From contig QHYM01000117.1 of the NCBI GenBank assembly GCA_003223295.1, positions 1 through 37,449 of the forward strand: 37,449 bases of DNA. Direction: 5' to 3'. The position numbers and the translations under genes were made by a program. The notes beneath the pieces are model-generated. The model was not told the DNA's origin and did not search any database. It worked only from the letters and a program-made list of their open reading frames with translations. Numbering within the stretch: position 1 is the first letter of the stretch; the number at the start of each line of letters is the position of its first letter. The stretch comes from Acidobacteriota bacterium. GTDB lineage: Bacteria > Acidobacteriota > Terriglobia > Acidiferrales > UBA7541. Shown one piece after another: positions 1-8,364 of the stretch.

Positions 1-1
1 A

Positions 2-2533
2 GGGAAATTCATGTGGGAGAGCGGGAAGCAGTCTTCGGACGCGTCGATCCAGGTGGAGTACGGCGGGCCTGCGCCCGAAAGCGGCAGGATTTATTACTGG
101 CAGGTGCGCGTGGCCGACAATCATGGGCATTTGTCCGAGTGGAGCAAAGTCGCACATTGGGAAATGGGGATGCTCGAAACTGCGGACTGGAAAGCGAAAT
201 GGATTACGCCTGATCTCCTGGAGAATGAGACGAAGTCGAATCCGGCCCCCTTGCTGCGCAGAGAATTCTCCATGAACAAAAAAGTTGAGCGGGCACGCTT
301 ATATGCAACGGCCATGGGGTTGTATGAGATGTCAATGAATGGCAAGCGCGTCGGCGATGAATATTTCACGCCGGGCTGGACCTCTTACGATTTCCGCTTC
401 CAGTATCAGACCTTTGACGTAACGAGCTCTCTGAAGAATGGCGCGAACTGCCTTGCGGCAATGCTCGGCGATGGGTGGTTCCGCGGAAGGATGGCATGGA
501 ATCCGAAGAACAATCGGAATCGCTACGGCAAGAAGCTGGCGCTCCTAGCGCAACTGGTCATTACGTATAAGGATGGCACGCAGCAGATTGTCACCAGTGA
601 CGATCAATGGAAATCCTCGACCGGTGCGGTGCTGGAGTCCGACATTTATAACGGGGAGACCTACGACGCGCGGCTTGAGCAGGCAGGCTGGAATGAAGCA
701 GGATTCAACGACAAGAGTTGGAAACCGGCGACTGTTCTGGAAGCGCCGAAAGCGAAGTTGGTCGCTCCGGCGGGACCTCCGGTCAAAGCCATGGAAGAAA
801 TCACGCCGGTGAAAGTCTTGCATACGCCGGCGGGCGACACGGTCCTTGATATGGGACAGAACATGGTGGGCTGGGTCCGCTTTCGCGTCACGGCACCGGC
901 AGGAACAACCATTACGCTGCGCCATTTGGAAGTGCTCGACAAAGCTGGAAATTTCTACACGGACAATTTGCGTTCGGCGAAGCAGATGATTCGCTACACG
1001 ACAAAAGGGCAGGGAACCGAAACCTTCGAGCCGCATTTCACGTTTCAGGGATTTCGCTACGTCGCGGTCAGCGGTTGGCCGGGCGAATTGAAGCCGCAGG
1101 ACTTTGCGGGCGTGGTCGTGCATTCGGCGATTCGGAGGACTGGCTCATTCGAAACTTCAAATGCTCTTCTGAATCAGCTGCAGCACAACATTCTTTGGGG
1201 CCAGAAAGGAAATTTTCTCGACGTCCCCACGGACTGCCCGCAGCGCGACGAACGCTTGGGCTGGACTGGGGACGCACAAGTTTTCGCGCGAACCGCTTCG
1301 TTCAATCATGACACCGCTGCGTTTTACACCAAGTGGCTGAAGGATGTCGCGCTCGATCAGGAAGACGACGGCGCGGTGCCTTTCGTGATCCCCAACGTCT
1401 TGTCTCACGAAACACGGCAAGGGGAAGCGGCGTCGGCGGGATGGGCGGACGTGGCCTTGGTTGTGCCGTGGACCGTGTATCAGTCCTATGGGGACAAGAG
1501 AATCCTGGAAGAACAATATCCGAGCATGAAAGCCTGGGTTGAGTACATGCGCCGGCAGGCGGGAGAGAAGTATGTTTGGAGCAATGGATTCAGCTTCGGA
1601 GATTGGCTCGCGTTCGCCACCACGCGTTCGGACTATCCCGGCGCGACCACCGACAAGGATTTGATTCAGACCGCGTATTTCGCACGCTCGACAGCGCTGC
1701 TTGCAAAAACCGCCACCGTGCTCGGCAAAAAAGAGGACGCCGCCGAGTACGCTTCCTTGGAAGAAAAGATCAGGAGCGCCTTTCAGAAAGAATTCGTGGC
1801 GCCCAATGGCAGGCTCTCTTCGAACACGCAGACTGCTTATGCTCTCGCACTCGCGTTCGAATTGTTGCCGCAAGCGCAACGCGCAGCCGCTGCGGCGAGG
1901 CTCGCCGACGACGTCAAGAAATTCGGCCACCTCACAACGGGCTTCTTGGGCACACCATTTCTGTGTCAGACACTGAGCGATTACGGCTATCTCGACATCG
2001 CCTATATGTTGCTCAACCGGACCGAGTATCCTTCCTGGCTCTATCCGGTCACCAAAGGCGCGACCACGATTTGGGAGCGCTGGGACGGCATTAAGCCTGA
2101 TGGCACTTTTCAGGATCCTGGGATGAATTCCTTCAATCACTACGCCTACGGTGCGATCGGCGAATGGATGTACCGCATTGTCACGGGCATTGAGCTCGAC
2201 GAGGCCCACCCAGGTTACAAACACGTCTTGATCCAGCCACAGCCAGGTGGCGGCTTGACCTTCGCGAACGCCTCAGTCGAGAGCATTTATGGCCGGGTGG
2301 CGTCCGGCTGGAAAATCGCGGACGGCAGGTTCGCTTTGACGATTGAAGTTCCTGCGAATACGACGGCTACGGTGCGCTTGCCAAGAGCGAAACTCGAGCA
2401 AGTCACGGAAGGGCAGAAACCGCTCACCGGCCGCACGGATATTTTGGCGGCACGTCAGGCTGGCGATGCCGTGGTCATCGATGTTGGCTCGGGCAGCTAC
2501 GTTTTCGCAAGCATGCTTACTGGCGCGAACTAG
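2..2533 (+). CDS. alpha-L-rhamnosidase, GH78 family (5' end missing)
   Basis: Hydrolyses terminal alpha-L-rhamnose from plant or microbial glycans, probably outside the cytoplasm. The frame is open to the window edge and the visible protein begins inside an N-terminal fibronectin-like domain, so roughly the first 60-100 residues, including any signal peptide, lie outside. Numbering from the ATG at 11: end of the Fn3-like domain about 1-60, Bac_rhamnosid_N domain about 90-250, beta-sandwich about 260-365, (alpha/alpha)6 catalytic barrel about 370-720, C-terminal beta domain to 840. The GH78 signature CPQRDERLGW follows Asp408 and contains Glu414, the usual general-acid position. Glu689 in TIWERWDG matches the second catalytic Glu. 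The family is certain from these motifs; substrate fine specificity cannot be read. An imperfect hairpin follows the stop. Confidence 0.95.
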   Translation, partial: GKFMWESGKQSSDASIQVEYGGPAPESGRIYYWQVRVADNHGHLSEWSKVAHWEMGMLETADWKAKWITPDLLENETKSNPAPLLRREFSMNKKVERARLYATAMGLYEMSMNGKRVGDEYFTPGWTSYDFRFQYQTFDVTSSLKNGANCLAAMLGDGWFRGRMAWNPKNNRNRYGKKLALLAQLVITYKDGTQQIVTSDDQWKSSTGAVLESDIYNGETYDARLEQAGWNEAGFNDKSWKPATVLEAPKAKLVAPAGPPVKAMEEITPVKVLHTPAGDTVLDMGQNMVGWVRFRVTAPAGTTITLRHLEVLDKAGNFYTDNLRSAKQMIRYTTKGQGTETFEPHFTFQGFRYVAVSGWPGELKPQDFAGVVVHSAIRRTGSFETSNALLNQLQHNILWGQKGNFLDVPTDCPQRDERLGWTGDAQVFARTASFNHDTAAFYTKWLKDVALDQEDDGAVPFVIPNVLSHETRQGEAASAGWADVALVVPWTVYQSYGDKRILEEQYPSMKAWVEYMRRQAGEKYVWSNGFSFGDWLAFATTRSDYPGATTDKDLIQTAYFARSTALLAKTATVLGKKEDAAEYASLEEKIRSAFQKEFVAPNGRLSSNTQTAYALALAFELLPQAQRAAAAARLADDVKKFGHLTTGFLGTPFLCQTLSDYGYLDIAYMLLNRTEYPSWLYPVTKGATTIWERWDGIKPDGTFQDPGMNSFNHYAYGAIGEWMYRIVTGIELDEAHPGYKHVLIQPQPGGGLTFANASVESIYGRVASGWKIADGRFALTIEVPANTTATVRLPRAKLEQVTEGQKPLTGRTDILAARQAGDAVVIDVGSGSYVFASMLTGAN

Positions 2534-2548
2534 ATACCGCTTTGAAAG

Positions 2549-2564
2549 CAGCGGCTGACCGCTG
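2549..2564. other. 6-bp hairpin just after the rhamnosidase gene
   Basis: CAGCGG pairs perfectly with CCGCTG across a four-base CTGA loop, 15 bases after the rhamnosidase stop. No U-tract follows, so it is at best a weak terminator or an mRNA 3'-end stabiliser. Confidence 0.35.
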
Positions 2565-2582
2565 ACGCGTTAGAATATAGAA

Positions 2583-2726
2583 ATGCAGCGGAAAATCTTT
2601 TGGACGGTGTTCATCGCGCTGGGCCTGATCGCGGATTTTACGTTGCCGCTTTTGTGGGGCCTACTCGCTACTATTCCCATCGGCATTGTAAGTTGGTGGG
2701 TCGCCTATCGCAGCGAGTGGTTCTAG
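2583..2726 (+). CDS. possible 47-residue membrane peptide
   Basis: Starts MQRKIFWTVF and ends VAYRSEWF. Two charged residues are followed by two hydrophobic stretches (about residues 5-18 and 22-41) separated by an Asp and a Pro, then a short charged tail: the layout of a one- or two-pass inner-membrane peptide. It lies 49 bases after the rhamnosidase stop. No strong Shine-Dalgarno is visible before the ATG, which weakens the call. The composition (Trp-rich membrane interface, Arg/Lys at both ends) looks coding rather than random. I do not recognise a family and propose no function. Confidence 0.45.
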   Translation: MQRKIFWTVFIALGLIADFTLPLLWGLLATIPIGIVSWWVAYRSEWF

Positions 2727-2783
2727 TCATCATCATTTTCCATCTTTATTTTCCAATTTTCCACGGCTCCCGGAGCAGCGCTC

Positions 2784-3434
2784 CTATGGCACCGCCACCG
2801 TGATTTCAGTGGAGTTGGCGCTTTCCCGGCCGCCGGCGTCCACCGCCCGTGTCACGTAATAATAGGTCCTCCCGCCCGGCACATTCTGGTCTACATAAGT
2901 GAGTCCTGAGACAAGTTCGGAATTGATTTTTGAATAGGGTCCACCGGAACTGGTTCCCCGGTAGACGTTGTACCCGTTCACCGCAGATTTGCTGGCCTTC
3001 CACGTCAAGGTTACGGAATGGCCCTTGCTCTTTTGTCCGAAGGTGGGACGGGAAGTCATTCCGCTCGTTGCGCAAGCCCAGAGCACGCACAGTAGGATAG
3101 CCAAAGACGTGGCCACGCCTGTTCCCATTTTCTTGCTGGAGGGAATGCCGCGATCCAAAGCGACCAACACCTGCGCAACAATCAGCAGGAGACAAAATAT
3201 GGTGACAGCGAGCAAAGCCAGAAACCAGAGCCCGCTTAAGGCCTCAGGCGTCAGGCTCGGCGCGTGCGGCAACTTGTTCCTCAACCACGGATCGATCCAC
3301 AGATTTTCGGCCGCGAAGAGCACAAGTACCGACGCGACCACCCAGATGATCGATAGCACCCTGACTCGTGCAGCGCTATGCAGCATAGAACCCTCGTTCA
3401 AGAGGAATCCTGATTCAGTCCTGCTCGTTGTCAT
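2784..3434 (-). CDS. membrane protein with C-terminal fibronectin type III domain
   Basis: 216 residues. Three hydrophobic segments (about 25-45, 70-92 and 106-124) are followed by one fibronectin type III domain (about 138-216), recognisable by the Trp in VTLTWKAS, the Tyr pair in GYNVYRG and the later YYYVTRAVD strand. The Fn3 domain is predicted to be extracytoplasmic, attached to a membrane bundle. The first ATG has only a GAGA-like site; Met17 (ATG at 3386) is preceded by GAGGG at good spacing and may be the real start, giving 200 residues. The gene is reverse-oriented, convergent with the rhamnosidase region and divergent from the aldehyde dehydrogenase. Function unknown; adhesion or cell-surface binding is only a family-level guess. 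Confidence 0.75.
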   Translation of the reverse strand: MTTSRTESGFLLNEGSMLHSAARVRVLSIIWVVASVLVLFAAENLWIDPWLRNKLPHAPSLTPEALSGLWFLALLAVTIFCLLLIVAQVLVALDRGIPSSKKMGTGVATSLAILLCVLWACATSGMTSRPTFGQKSKGHSVTLTWKASKSAVNGYNVYRGTSSGGPYSKINSELVSGLTYVDQNVPGGRTYYYVTRAVDAGGRESANSTEITVAVP

Positions 3435-3653
3435 TCGTCTCTTTCAGGTCGCCCCTAGTTTAAAGCAATTACACCACATGCAGCCAGTTGTGCGTTTCTT
3501 CGCAACACGTGGGAATCGAATCACTTTGCTGCAGCTTATGCTCCAGCTAGGGATGATCACTTCGCCAGACTGCGAGGGCGAGGAGGATGGGCTACGGACT
3601 TGGTGTCCAACAAGGTAGACTACGCAGGTGGCGAATTCGGAGGAAGAAGAGAA

Positions 3654-5018
3654 ATGGCGATTGCAACCGTGAATCCAGCGACGGGGCAGGTGCTGAAGAC
3701 CTTTGAACCGTTGTCGGACGCTCAGCTAGAAATGAAACTCCAAAAAGCAGCGGACACGTTTTTGGGCTACCGCAGAGTGCCGTTTGCGGAGCGCGCGCGA
3801 ATGATGATGAATGCCGGGGTGGTCCTGGAAAGCGAGAAAGAGCATTGCGCCCGCGTGATGACGACGGAGATGGGCAAAACCTTTCGGTCTGCAGTGGATG
3901 AGGTCGCAAAGTGCGCGTGGGTCTGCCGTTATTATGCGGAAAATGCGGAGCGATTCCTGGCCGATGAAATCGTGGAAACGACGGCGAGCCGCAGCTACAT
4001 TCGCTACCTGCCGCTGGGGCCGGTGCTGGCGGTGATGCCGTGGAATTTCCCGTTCTGGCAAGTGCTGCGATTTGCGGCTCCTGCATTGATGGCGGGGAAT
4101 GTCGGTTTGCTGAAGCACGCTTCGATCGTGCCGCAATCGGCGCTGCTCATCGAAGAGATTTTTCAAAAGGCAGGTTTTCCCAACGGCGCGTTTCAGACAC
4201 TGCTGATTGGATCGCAAAAAGTGGACCGAGTGCTGGGGGACCCGCGCGTGCAAGCGGCGACGCTGACGGGAAGCGAGCGGGCGGGCGTAGAAGTGGGCAT
4301 TGGGGCGGCAAGGAGAATCAAGAAAGTCGTGCTGGAGCTGGGAGGCAGCGATCCGTTTATCGTGATGCCGAGCGCGAATCTGGAGGCTGCCACAACAACC
4401 GCCGTAAGGGCCCGGGTTGTAAACAACGGGCAATCCTGTATTGCGGCAAAGCGATTCATCGTTGCAGAGGCGATTGCGGACAAGTTCGAACAAATGCTTG
4501 CGGAAAAGATGGCGTTGTTGAGAGTGGGGGATCCATTTGACGAGACGACGGAGTTGGGACCGCTGTCGACGGCGGAAGGGTTGGCAGACCTGGATCGCGA
4601 CGTCAAAAAAACCATTGAGGCAGGCGCAAAGGTACTGACGGGCGGCAAACCGCTCGAGCGGCCGGGGAATTTCTATGCACCGACGGTGTTGACCAACATT
4701 CCGAAGGGTTCGCCGGCCCACAACGAGGAGCTGTTCGGGCCGGTGGCAAGCGTTTTTCGGGCGAAAGATGTGGACGATGCGATTCGCATCGCCAACGACA
4801 GCCGATTTGGATTGGGAGCGAGCGCGTGGACTAATGAGGACAAGGAGCGCGAGCGCTTTATCAACGAGCTTGAATCGGGGATGGTTTTCATCAACAAGAT
4901 GGTGGCGTCCGATCCCCGGCTTCCGTTCGGCGGCGTGAAGTGGTCGGGACATGGAAGGGAACTGGGAGTCCACGGGATAAGAGAGTTTACCAACATCAAG
5001 ACAGTATGGATTGCGTGA
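3654..5018 (+). CDS. NAD(P)-dependent succinate-semialdehyde dehydrogenase-type aldehyde dehydrogenase
   Basis: Oxidises an aldehyde, probably succinate semialdehyde or a related short-chain semialdehyde, to the acid with NAD(P)+; cytoplasmic. 454 residues, the usual length of the compact SSADH/YneI-like branch. The catalytic nucleophile is Cys262 in NNGQSCIAAKRF and the general base is Glu228 in VLELGGSDPF, spaced as in the family. The cofactor-site segment PWNFPFWQVLR is also present. The ATG at 3654 was chosen because a GGAGGAAGAAGAG purine-rich site lies just upstream and homologues of this branch begin similarly; an in-frame upstream start at 3600 would add 18 unconserved residues. The [2Fe-2S]/molybdopterin oxidoreductase genes follow after 100 bases in the same direction, suggesting shared aldehyde or N-heterocycle metabolism. 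Exact substrate uncertain. Confidence 0.92.
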   Translation: MAIATVNPATGQVLKTFEPLSDAQLEMKLQKAADTFLGYRRVPFAERARMMMNAGVVLESEKEHCARVMTTEMGKTFRSAVDEVAKCAWVCRYYAENAERFLADEIVETTASRSYIRYLPLGPVLAVMPWNFPFWQVLRFAAPALMAGNVGLLKHASIVPQSALLIEEIFQKAGFPNGAFQTLLIGSQKVDRVLGDPRVQAATLTGSERAGVEVGIGAARRIKKVVLELGGSDPFIVMPSANLEAATTTAVRARVVNNGQSCIAAKRFIVAEAIADKFEQMLAEKMALLRVGDPFDETTELGPLSTAEGLADLDRDVKKTIEAGAKVLTGGKPLERPGNFYAPTVLTNIPKGSPAHNEELFGPVASVFRAKDVDDAIRIANDSRFGLGASAWTNEDKERERFINELESGMVFINKMVASDPRLPFGGVKWSGHGRELGVHGIREFTNIKTVWIA

Positions 5019-5118
5019 TTGAGGAAGGTCGCAACGGAGAGGGGCGGTCAAGACGAATTGGAATGGACACTTGTCACAAACATTGATCGGGCGGAAAATT
5101 TATGAGTGAGGAGGATTC

Positions 5119-5598
5119 ATGGCAAAAGCAATGGAAATTGAAGTCAACGGCAAGCACTATGCCGTAAGCTACCCTGCGGACACGCCACTTTTGGATGTGC
5201 TACGCGATGAACTCAGCCTCACGGGCACCAAGTATGGCTGCGGAGAAGGGCAGTGCGGGGCTTGCACGGTACTGATCGGAGGGGCGCCAAAGCGCTCGTG
5301 CCAGATTCCTGTGAGTGCAGCCGTGGCAAAACCCGTTACGACAATTGAAGGTTTGGAGAAAGAAGCGAAGTTGCATCCAGTGCAGCAGGCATTTCTCGAC
5401 GCGGGCGCGTTTCAGTGTGCGTTCTGCACTTCAGGAATGCTCATGAGCTCTGTCGGTTTGCTGCAGAAGAACGCCAATCCAAAACGCGAAGAGATTGTGC
5501 AATCGCTCCAGGGCAATATCTGCCGGTGCGGAACGCACCCGCGCATCATCGAGGCAGTGCAACACGCAGCAAAGATGATGCAGGAGCGCGGGCGATGA
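5119..5598 (+). CDS. (2Fe-2S)-binding small subunit of a molybdenum hydroxylase (IorA-like)
   Basis: Electron-transfer subunit of a xanthine-oxidase-family enzyme, 159 residues. The N-terminal plant-ferredoxin-type domain binds one [2Fe-2S] through Cys41, Cys46, Cys49 and Cys61 (motif CGEGQCGACTVL). The C-terminal four-helix domain binds the second through Cys100, Cys103, Cys135 and Cys137 (CAFC and CRC motifs). All eight ligands are present. Start supported by GAGGAGG seven bases upstream. Its stop overlaps the ATG of the large subunit (ATGA), so the two are translationally coupled. The two-subunit make-up without an FAD subunit resembles isoquinoline 1-oxidoreductase and related aldehyde dehydrogenases, in which electrons pass to an external acceptor rather than NAD. 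Confidence 0.93.
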   Translation: MAKAMEIEVNGKHYAVSYPADTPLLDVLRDELSLTGTKYGCGEGQCGACTVLIGGAPKRSCQIPVSAAVAKPVTTIEGLEKEAKLHPVQQAFLDAGAFQCAFCTSGMLMSSVGLLQKNANPKREEIVQSLQGNICRCGTHPRIIEAVQHAAKMMQERGR

Positions 5599-7754
5599 GC
5601 ACCATGAAAGAGAGGTTCGCTCCTGAGCCGGAGCGTTACGAATTCAGTGCGGCGCCGATGCACCAATTTGAATTGGCGCGTCGCGACTTTTTCAAAGTTT
5701 TGGGAGCGGGCATCGCGGTGTTCGTCGTCGCGAAAGAGGCACTGCCGGCGCAAGAGACGGCTGCCGGATCGCGGTCGTTCCACAACGAGGAGCTGCCGAA
5801 GGAAATCACCTCGTGGCTGCACGTTGGAGAAGACGGCGTAGTGACCGGATTCACCGGCAAGGCTGAAATGGGACAGAACATTCGAACTTCCATTTCGCAA
5901 ACCATCGCTGACGAATTGCGAGTGCCGTTCGAGAGCGTACGCCTGGTGCTGGCGGATACGACTTTGACGCCGTTTGATGCGGGCACGTTTGGCAGCCGTA
6001 CGACGCCGACGATGACGCCGCAATTCCGCCGCGTTGCGGAAGCGGCGCGCAATCTGCTTATCGGTGTAGCGGCCAAGGAATGGAATGTCGCGCCCGAAGG
6101 ATTGGTCGCTGCGGACGCGAAAGTCACGGATCCTACTTCCAAACGGTCGCTGAGTTATGCGGAGCTCGCGCGCGGCAAAACGCTGGCGCAAAACCTGCCC
6201 GCAGAAGATCCCATCACGCCCGCGTCAGAATGGAAAATTGCAGGGAAACCGCTTCCCAAAGTTGACGGGCGCGCCTTTGTCACCGGGAGGCACCAGTACA
6301 CCAGCGATATCCGGCTCGACGGGATGCTCTATGGCAAAGTGCTGCGCCCGCCGTCGTTTGGCGCAACGTTGACTTCATACGATGACACCGCGGCAAAAGC
6401 TATGACGGGTGTCACGGTCGTGCGCGATGGAGACTTCATCGCGGTGGCGGCGCCGAGCGCACATGAAGCGCAGAAAGCTCTCGACGCCATTCACACGCAA
6501 TGGAAGGAAGTGCCGCAGGTACCCAGCAAGGAAATCTTTTCGCACCTCAAGAAGAACGCTGAGCCTTCTTCCAATGAGAGGTTTCGGAGGCAGAAAGGCT
6601 CCCTGGAAGAAGGACTTGCGGCTGCGGCGCACCGCATCGATGCAACCTACAACGTGGCATACATCGCGCATGCCCCGCTCGAGCCGCGCGCAGCCGTGGC
6701 GCAGTGGACCGATGGCAAGCTTGCGGTATGGACCGGAACGCAGCGGCCGTTCGCGAACCGTGACGAACTCGCCAGCGTTTTTCACATTCCAGAGAGCAAT
6801 GTTCGCGTGATCGTTCCGGATACCGGCGCCGCCTACGGAGGGAAGCACACCAGTGATGCGGCCATCGAAGCCGCGCGTTTGGCGCGCGCTACCGGAAAGC
6901 CTGTAAAAGTTGTCTGGACGCGCGAGGAAGAATTCACTTGGGCGTACTTCCGTCCGGCGGGCGTTATCGAAGTCAGCAGCGGGGTCACGGGCGATGGAAA
7001 ACTGACGGCGTGGGAATTTCACAACTACCATTCCGGCATGTCGGGGATCGAAACGCCGTACGATGTTGCGAATCAACTTACACAATACCATCAGGTGCCC
7101 CTGGTTTTGCGTAGTGGTTCCTACCGTGGTCTGGCTGCTACAGCAAACCATTTCGCGCGCGAGACCCACATGGATGCATTGGCGCGCGTCGCTAAAATGG
7201 ATTCGCTTGAGTTCCGTTTGAAGAACCTTTCTGACGTGCGGATGCGTGCTGTACTGGAAGCTGCCGCAAAATCCTGCGGCTGGCCGCGGAAGAAAACGCA
7301 AGAGGGACAGGGGTTCGGCTTGGCTTGTGGCGCCGAGAAAGGGAGCTACGTGGCCACGTGCGCCGAAGTTGCAGTGGACCGCGCATCCGGCAGTGTGCGC
7401 GTTGTGCGCGTTGTCGAAGCGTTCGAATGCGGAGCGATCGTCAATCCCGATGGGTTGCGCAATCAGGTGGTAGGCGCGATCATTCAGGGGCTGGGCGGAG
7501 CGCTCTTCGAAGCCGTCGAATTCGAGAATGGGCACATCAAGAACCCGCACTTTTCTGCGTACCGCGTGCCGCGCTTCCGCGATGTGCCGGAGATTGAAGC
7601 CGTTCTTCTCGATCGCAAGGACCTTCCATCGGCGGGCGCCGGCGAGACGCCCATCATGACCATTGCCCCGGCAGTAGGCAACGCCCTTTTTGACGCAACA
7701 GGGATCCGCCTCAATAATTTGCCGCTGGTTCCGAATGGGCTGCGAGCAGCTTGA
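5595..7754 (+). CDS. Tat-exported molybdopterin-binding large subunit (IorB-like)
   Basis: Catalytic subunit of a xanthine-dehydrogenase-family hydroxylase, 719 residues; hydroxylates an aldehyde or N-heterocycle using a molybdenum-cytosine-dinucleotide-type cofactor. A twin-arginine signal is visible (Arg29-Arg30 in RRDFFKVLGAG, then a hydrophobic stretch and APA/PAQ-type site), so the small subunit probably hitch-hikes to the periplasm with it. The catalytic base is Glu684 in the GAGETP motif near the C-terminus. Molybdopterin-contacting glycine-rich segments are seen around residues 85-140 and 400-430. ATG at 5595 overlaps the small-subunit stop; a longer in-frame open stretch from 5415 lies inside the upstream gene and is not used. 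No cytochrome subunit and no CoxF- or XdhC-type maturation gene is in the window, so these would have to be elsewhere. Substrate not determinable. Confidence 0.92.
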   Translation: MSTMKERFAPEPERYEFSAAPMHQFELARRDFFKVLGAGIAVFVVAKEALPAQETAAGSRSFHNEELPKEITSWLHVGEDGVVTGFTGKAEMGQNIRTSISQTIADELRVPFESVRLVLADTTLTPFDAGTFGSRTTPTMTPQFRRVAEAARNLLIGVAAKEWNVAPEGLVAADAKVTDPTSKRSLSYAELARGKTLAQNLPAEDPITPASEWKIAGKPLPKVDGRAFVTGRHQYTSDIRLDGMLYGKVLRPPSFGATLTSYDDTAAKAMTGVTVVRDGDFIAVAAPSAHEAQKALDAIHTQWKEVPQVPSKEIFSHLKKNAEPSSNERFRRQKGSLEEGLAAAAHRIDATYNVAYIAHAPLEPRAAVAQWTDGKLAVWTGTQRPFANRDELASVFHIPESNVRVIVPDTGAAYGGKHTSDAAIEAARLARATGKPVKVVWTREEEFTWAYFRPAGVIEVSSGVTGDGKLTAWEFHNYHSGMSGIETPYDVANQLTQYHQVPLVLRSGSYRGLAATANHFARETHMDALARVAKMDSLEFRLKNLSDVRMRAVLEAAAKSCGWPRKKTQEGQGFGLACGAEKGSYVATCAEVAVDRASGSVRVVRVVEAFECGAIVNPDGLRNQVVGAIIQGLGGALFEAVEFENGHIKNPHFSAYRVPRFRDVPEIEAVLLDRKDLPSAGAGETPIMTIAPAVGNALFDATGIRLNNLPLVPNGLRAA

Positions 7755-7807
7755 TCTTGATGAGGAAATCGTTGCGAGCGTTCAGGGATAAGATAAGGAC
7801 TCCCCGT

Positions 7808-8326
7808 ATGAAGCGCTTGGCACCGGCCCTGGGATTGACCGCTGCGCTCTTGGGCGCTAGCGCCTGCAAAAAGCAGGTCAATGAAAATGACGCCATCCGA
7901 GCCGGCATTTTGCAACACCTGACCGCGATTCGCACGCTCAATATGAGCGCCATGGACATGGATGTGCGCAGCGTTTCCATCAATGGCAATCAGGCTCACG
8001 CGGAAGTGGAGTTTCGCCCGAAAACCGGAGGCACGCCCGGCGCGGGCATGCACGTGGCTTACAATCTAGAAAAACGCGATGGCGCCTGGGTTGTCGCGAA
8101 ATCGCAATCGCTGGGCGGCATGATTCAGCATCCCGATCCCGGTCAGAATCCGCATACCAACCAGGACGTGCATTCCGGAGCGATGCCGAATTTCAATGAA
8201 ATCCTGAATCCGTCCCGTGCTCCGGCGCCGGGCACGCTTCCTCCGGGGCATCCACCGGTCACTTCGCAACCGCCGAATTCTAAGCCAAGTGGCAAAGACC
8301 AGACTTCCACTGACAAGCCTCACTAA
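7808..8326 (+). CDS. putative small lipoprotein
   Basis: 172 residues starting MKRLAPALGL with a lipoprotein-like signal peptide ending GASAC (Cys near residue 18), so probably lipid-anchored, though Ala rather than Leu at -3 is a weak lipobox. The middle (about 25-110) looks like a small alpha/beta domain with alternating strands (ATIR-, MDVRSVSINGNQAHAEVEF-type pattern), reminiscent of secreted NTF2/DUF-type folds. The C-terminal 60 residues are Pro/Ser/His-rich low complexity and probably disordered. ATG at 7808 is preceded by AAGGA at about 8 bases; an in-frame ATG at 7751, overlapping the oxidoreductase stop, would put a non-signal extension before the signal peptide. No confident family. 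It follows the oxidoreductase by 53 bases and may share its transcript. Confidence 0.75.
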   Translation: MKRLAPALGLTAALLGASACKKQVNENDAIRAGILQHLTAIRTLNMSAMDMDVRSVSINGNQAHAEVEFRPKTGGTPGAGMHVAYNLEKRDGAWVVAKSQSLGGMIQHPDPGQNPHTNQDVHSGAMPNFNEILNPSRAPAPGTLPPGHPPVTSQPPNSKPSGKDQTSTDKPH

Positions 8327-8364
8327 CTCCGCAGACAAGAATTCCAGACAGCTTCGTTGACGTC

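Noticed and set aside
1157-2224. Long reverse open frame (355 codons) inside the rhamnosidase gene
   Set aside because: Antisense shadow of a clear GH78 catalytic domain; no domain signature, composition rich in Arg and Gly as expected for a complement frame in GC-rich DNA.
3726-5051. Long reverse open frame (441 codons) opposite the aldehyde dehydrogenase
   Set aside because: Shadow of a strongly conserved gene; the translation is His/Arg/Gln-rich with no recognisable fold.
6375-7550. Long reverse open frame (391 codons) opposite the molybdopterin subunit
   Set aside because: Shadow frame; the forward strand carries catalytic and cofactor motifs throughout.
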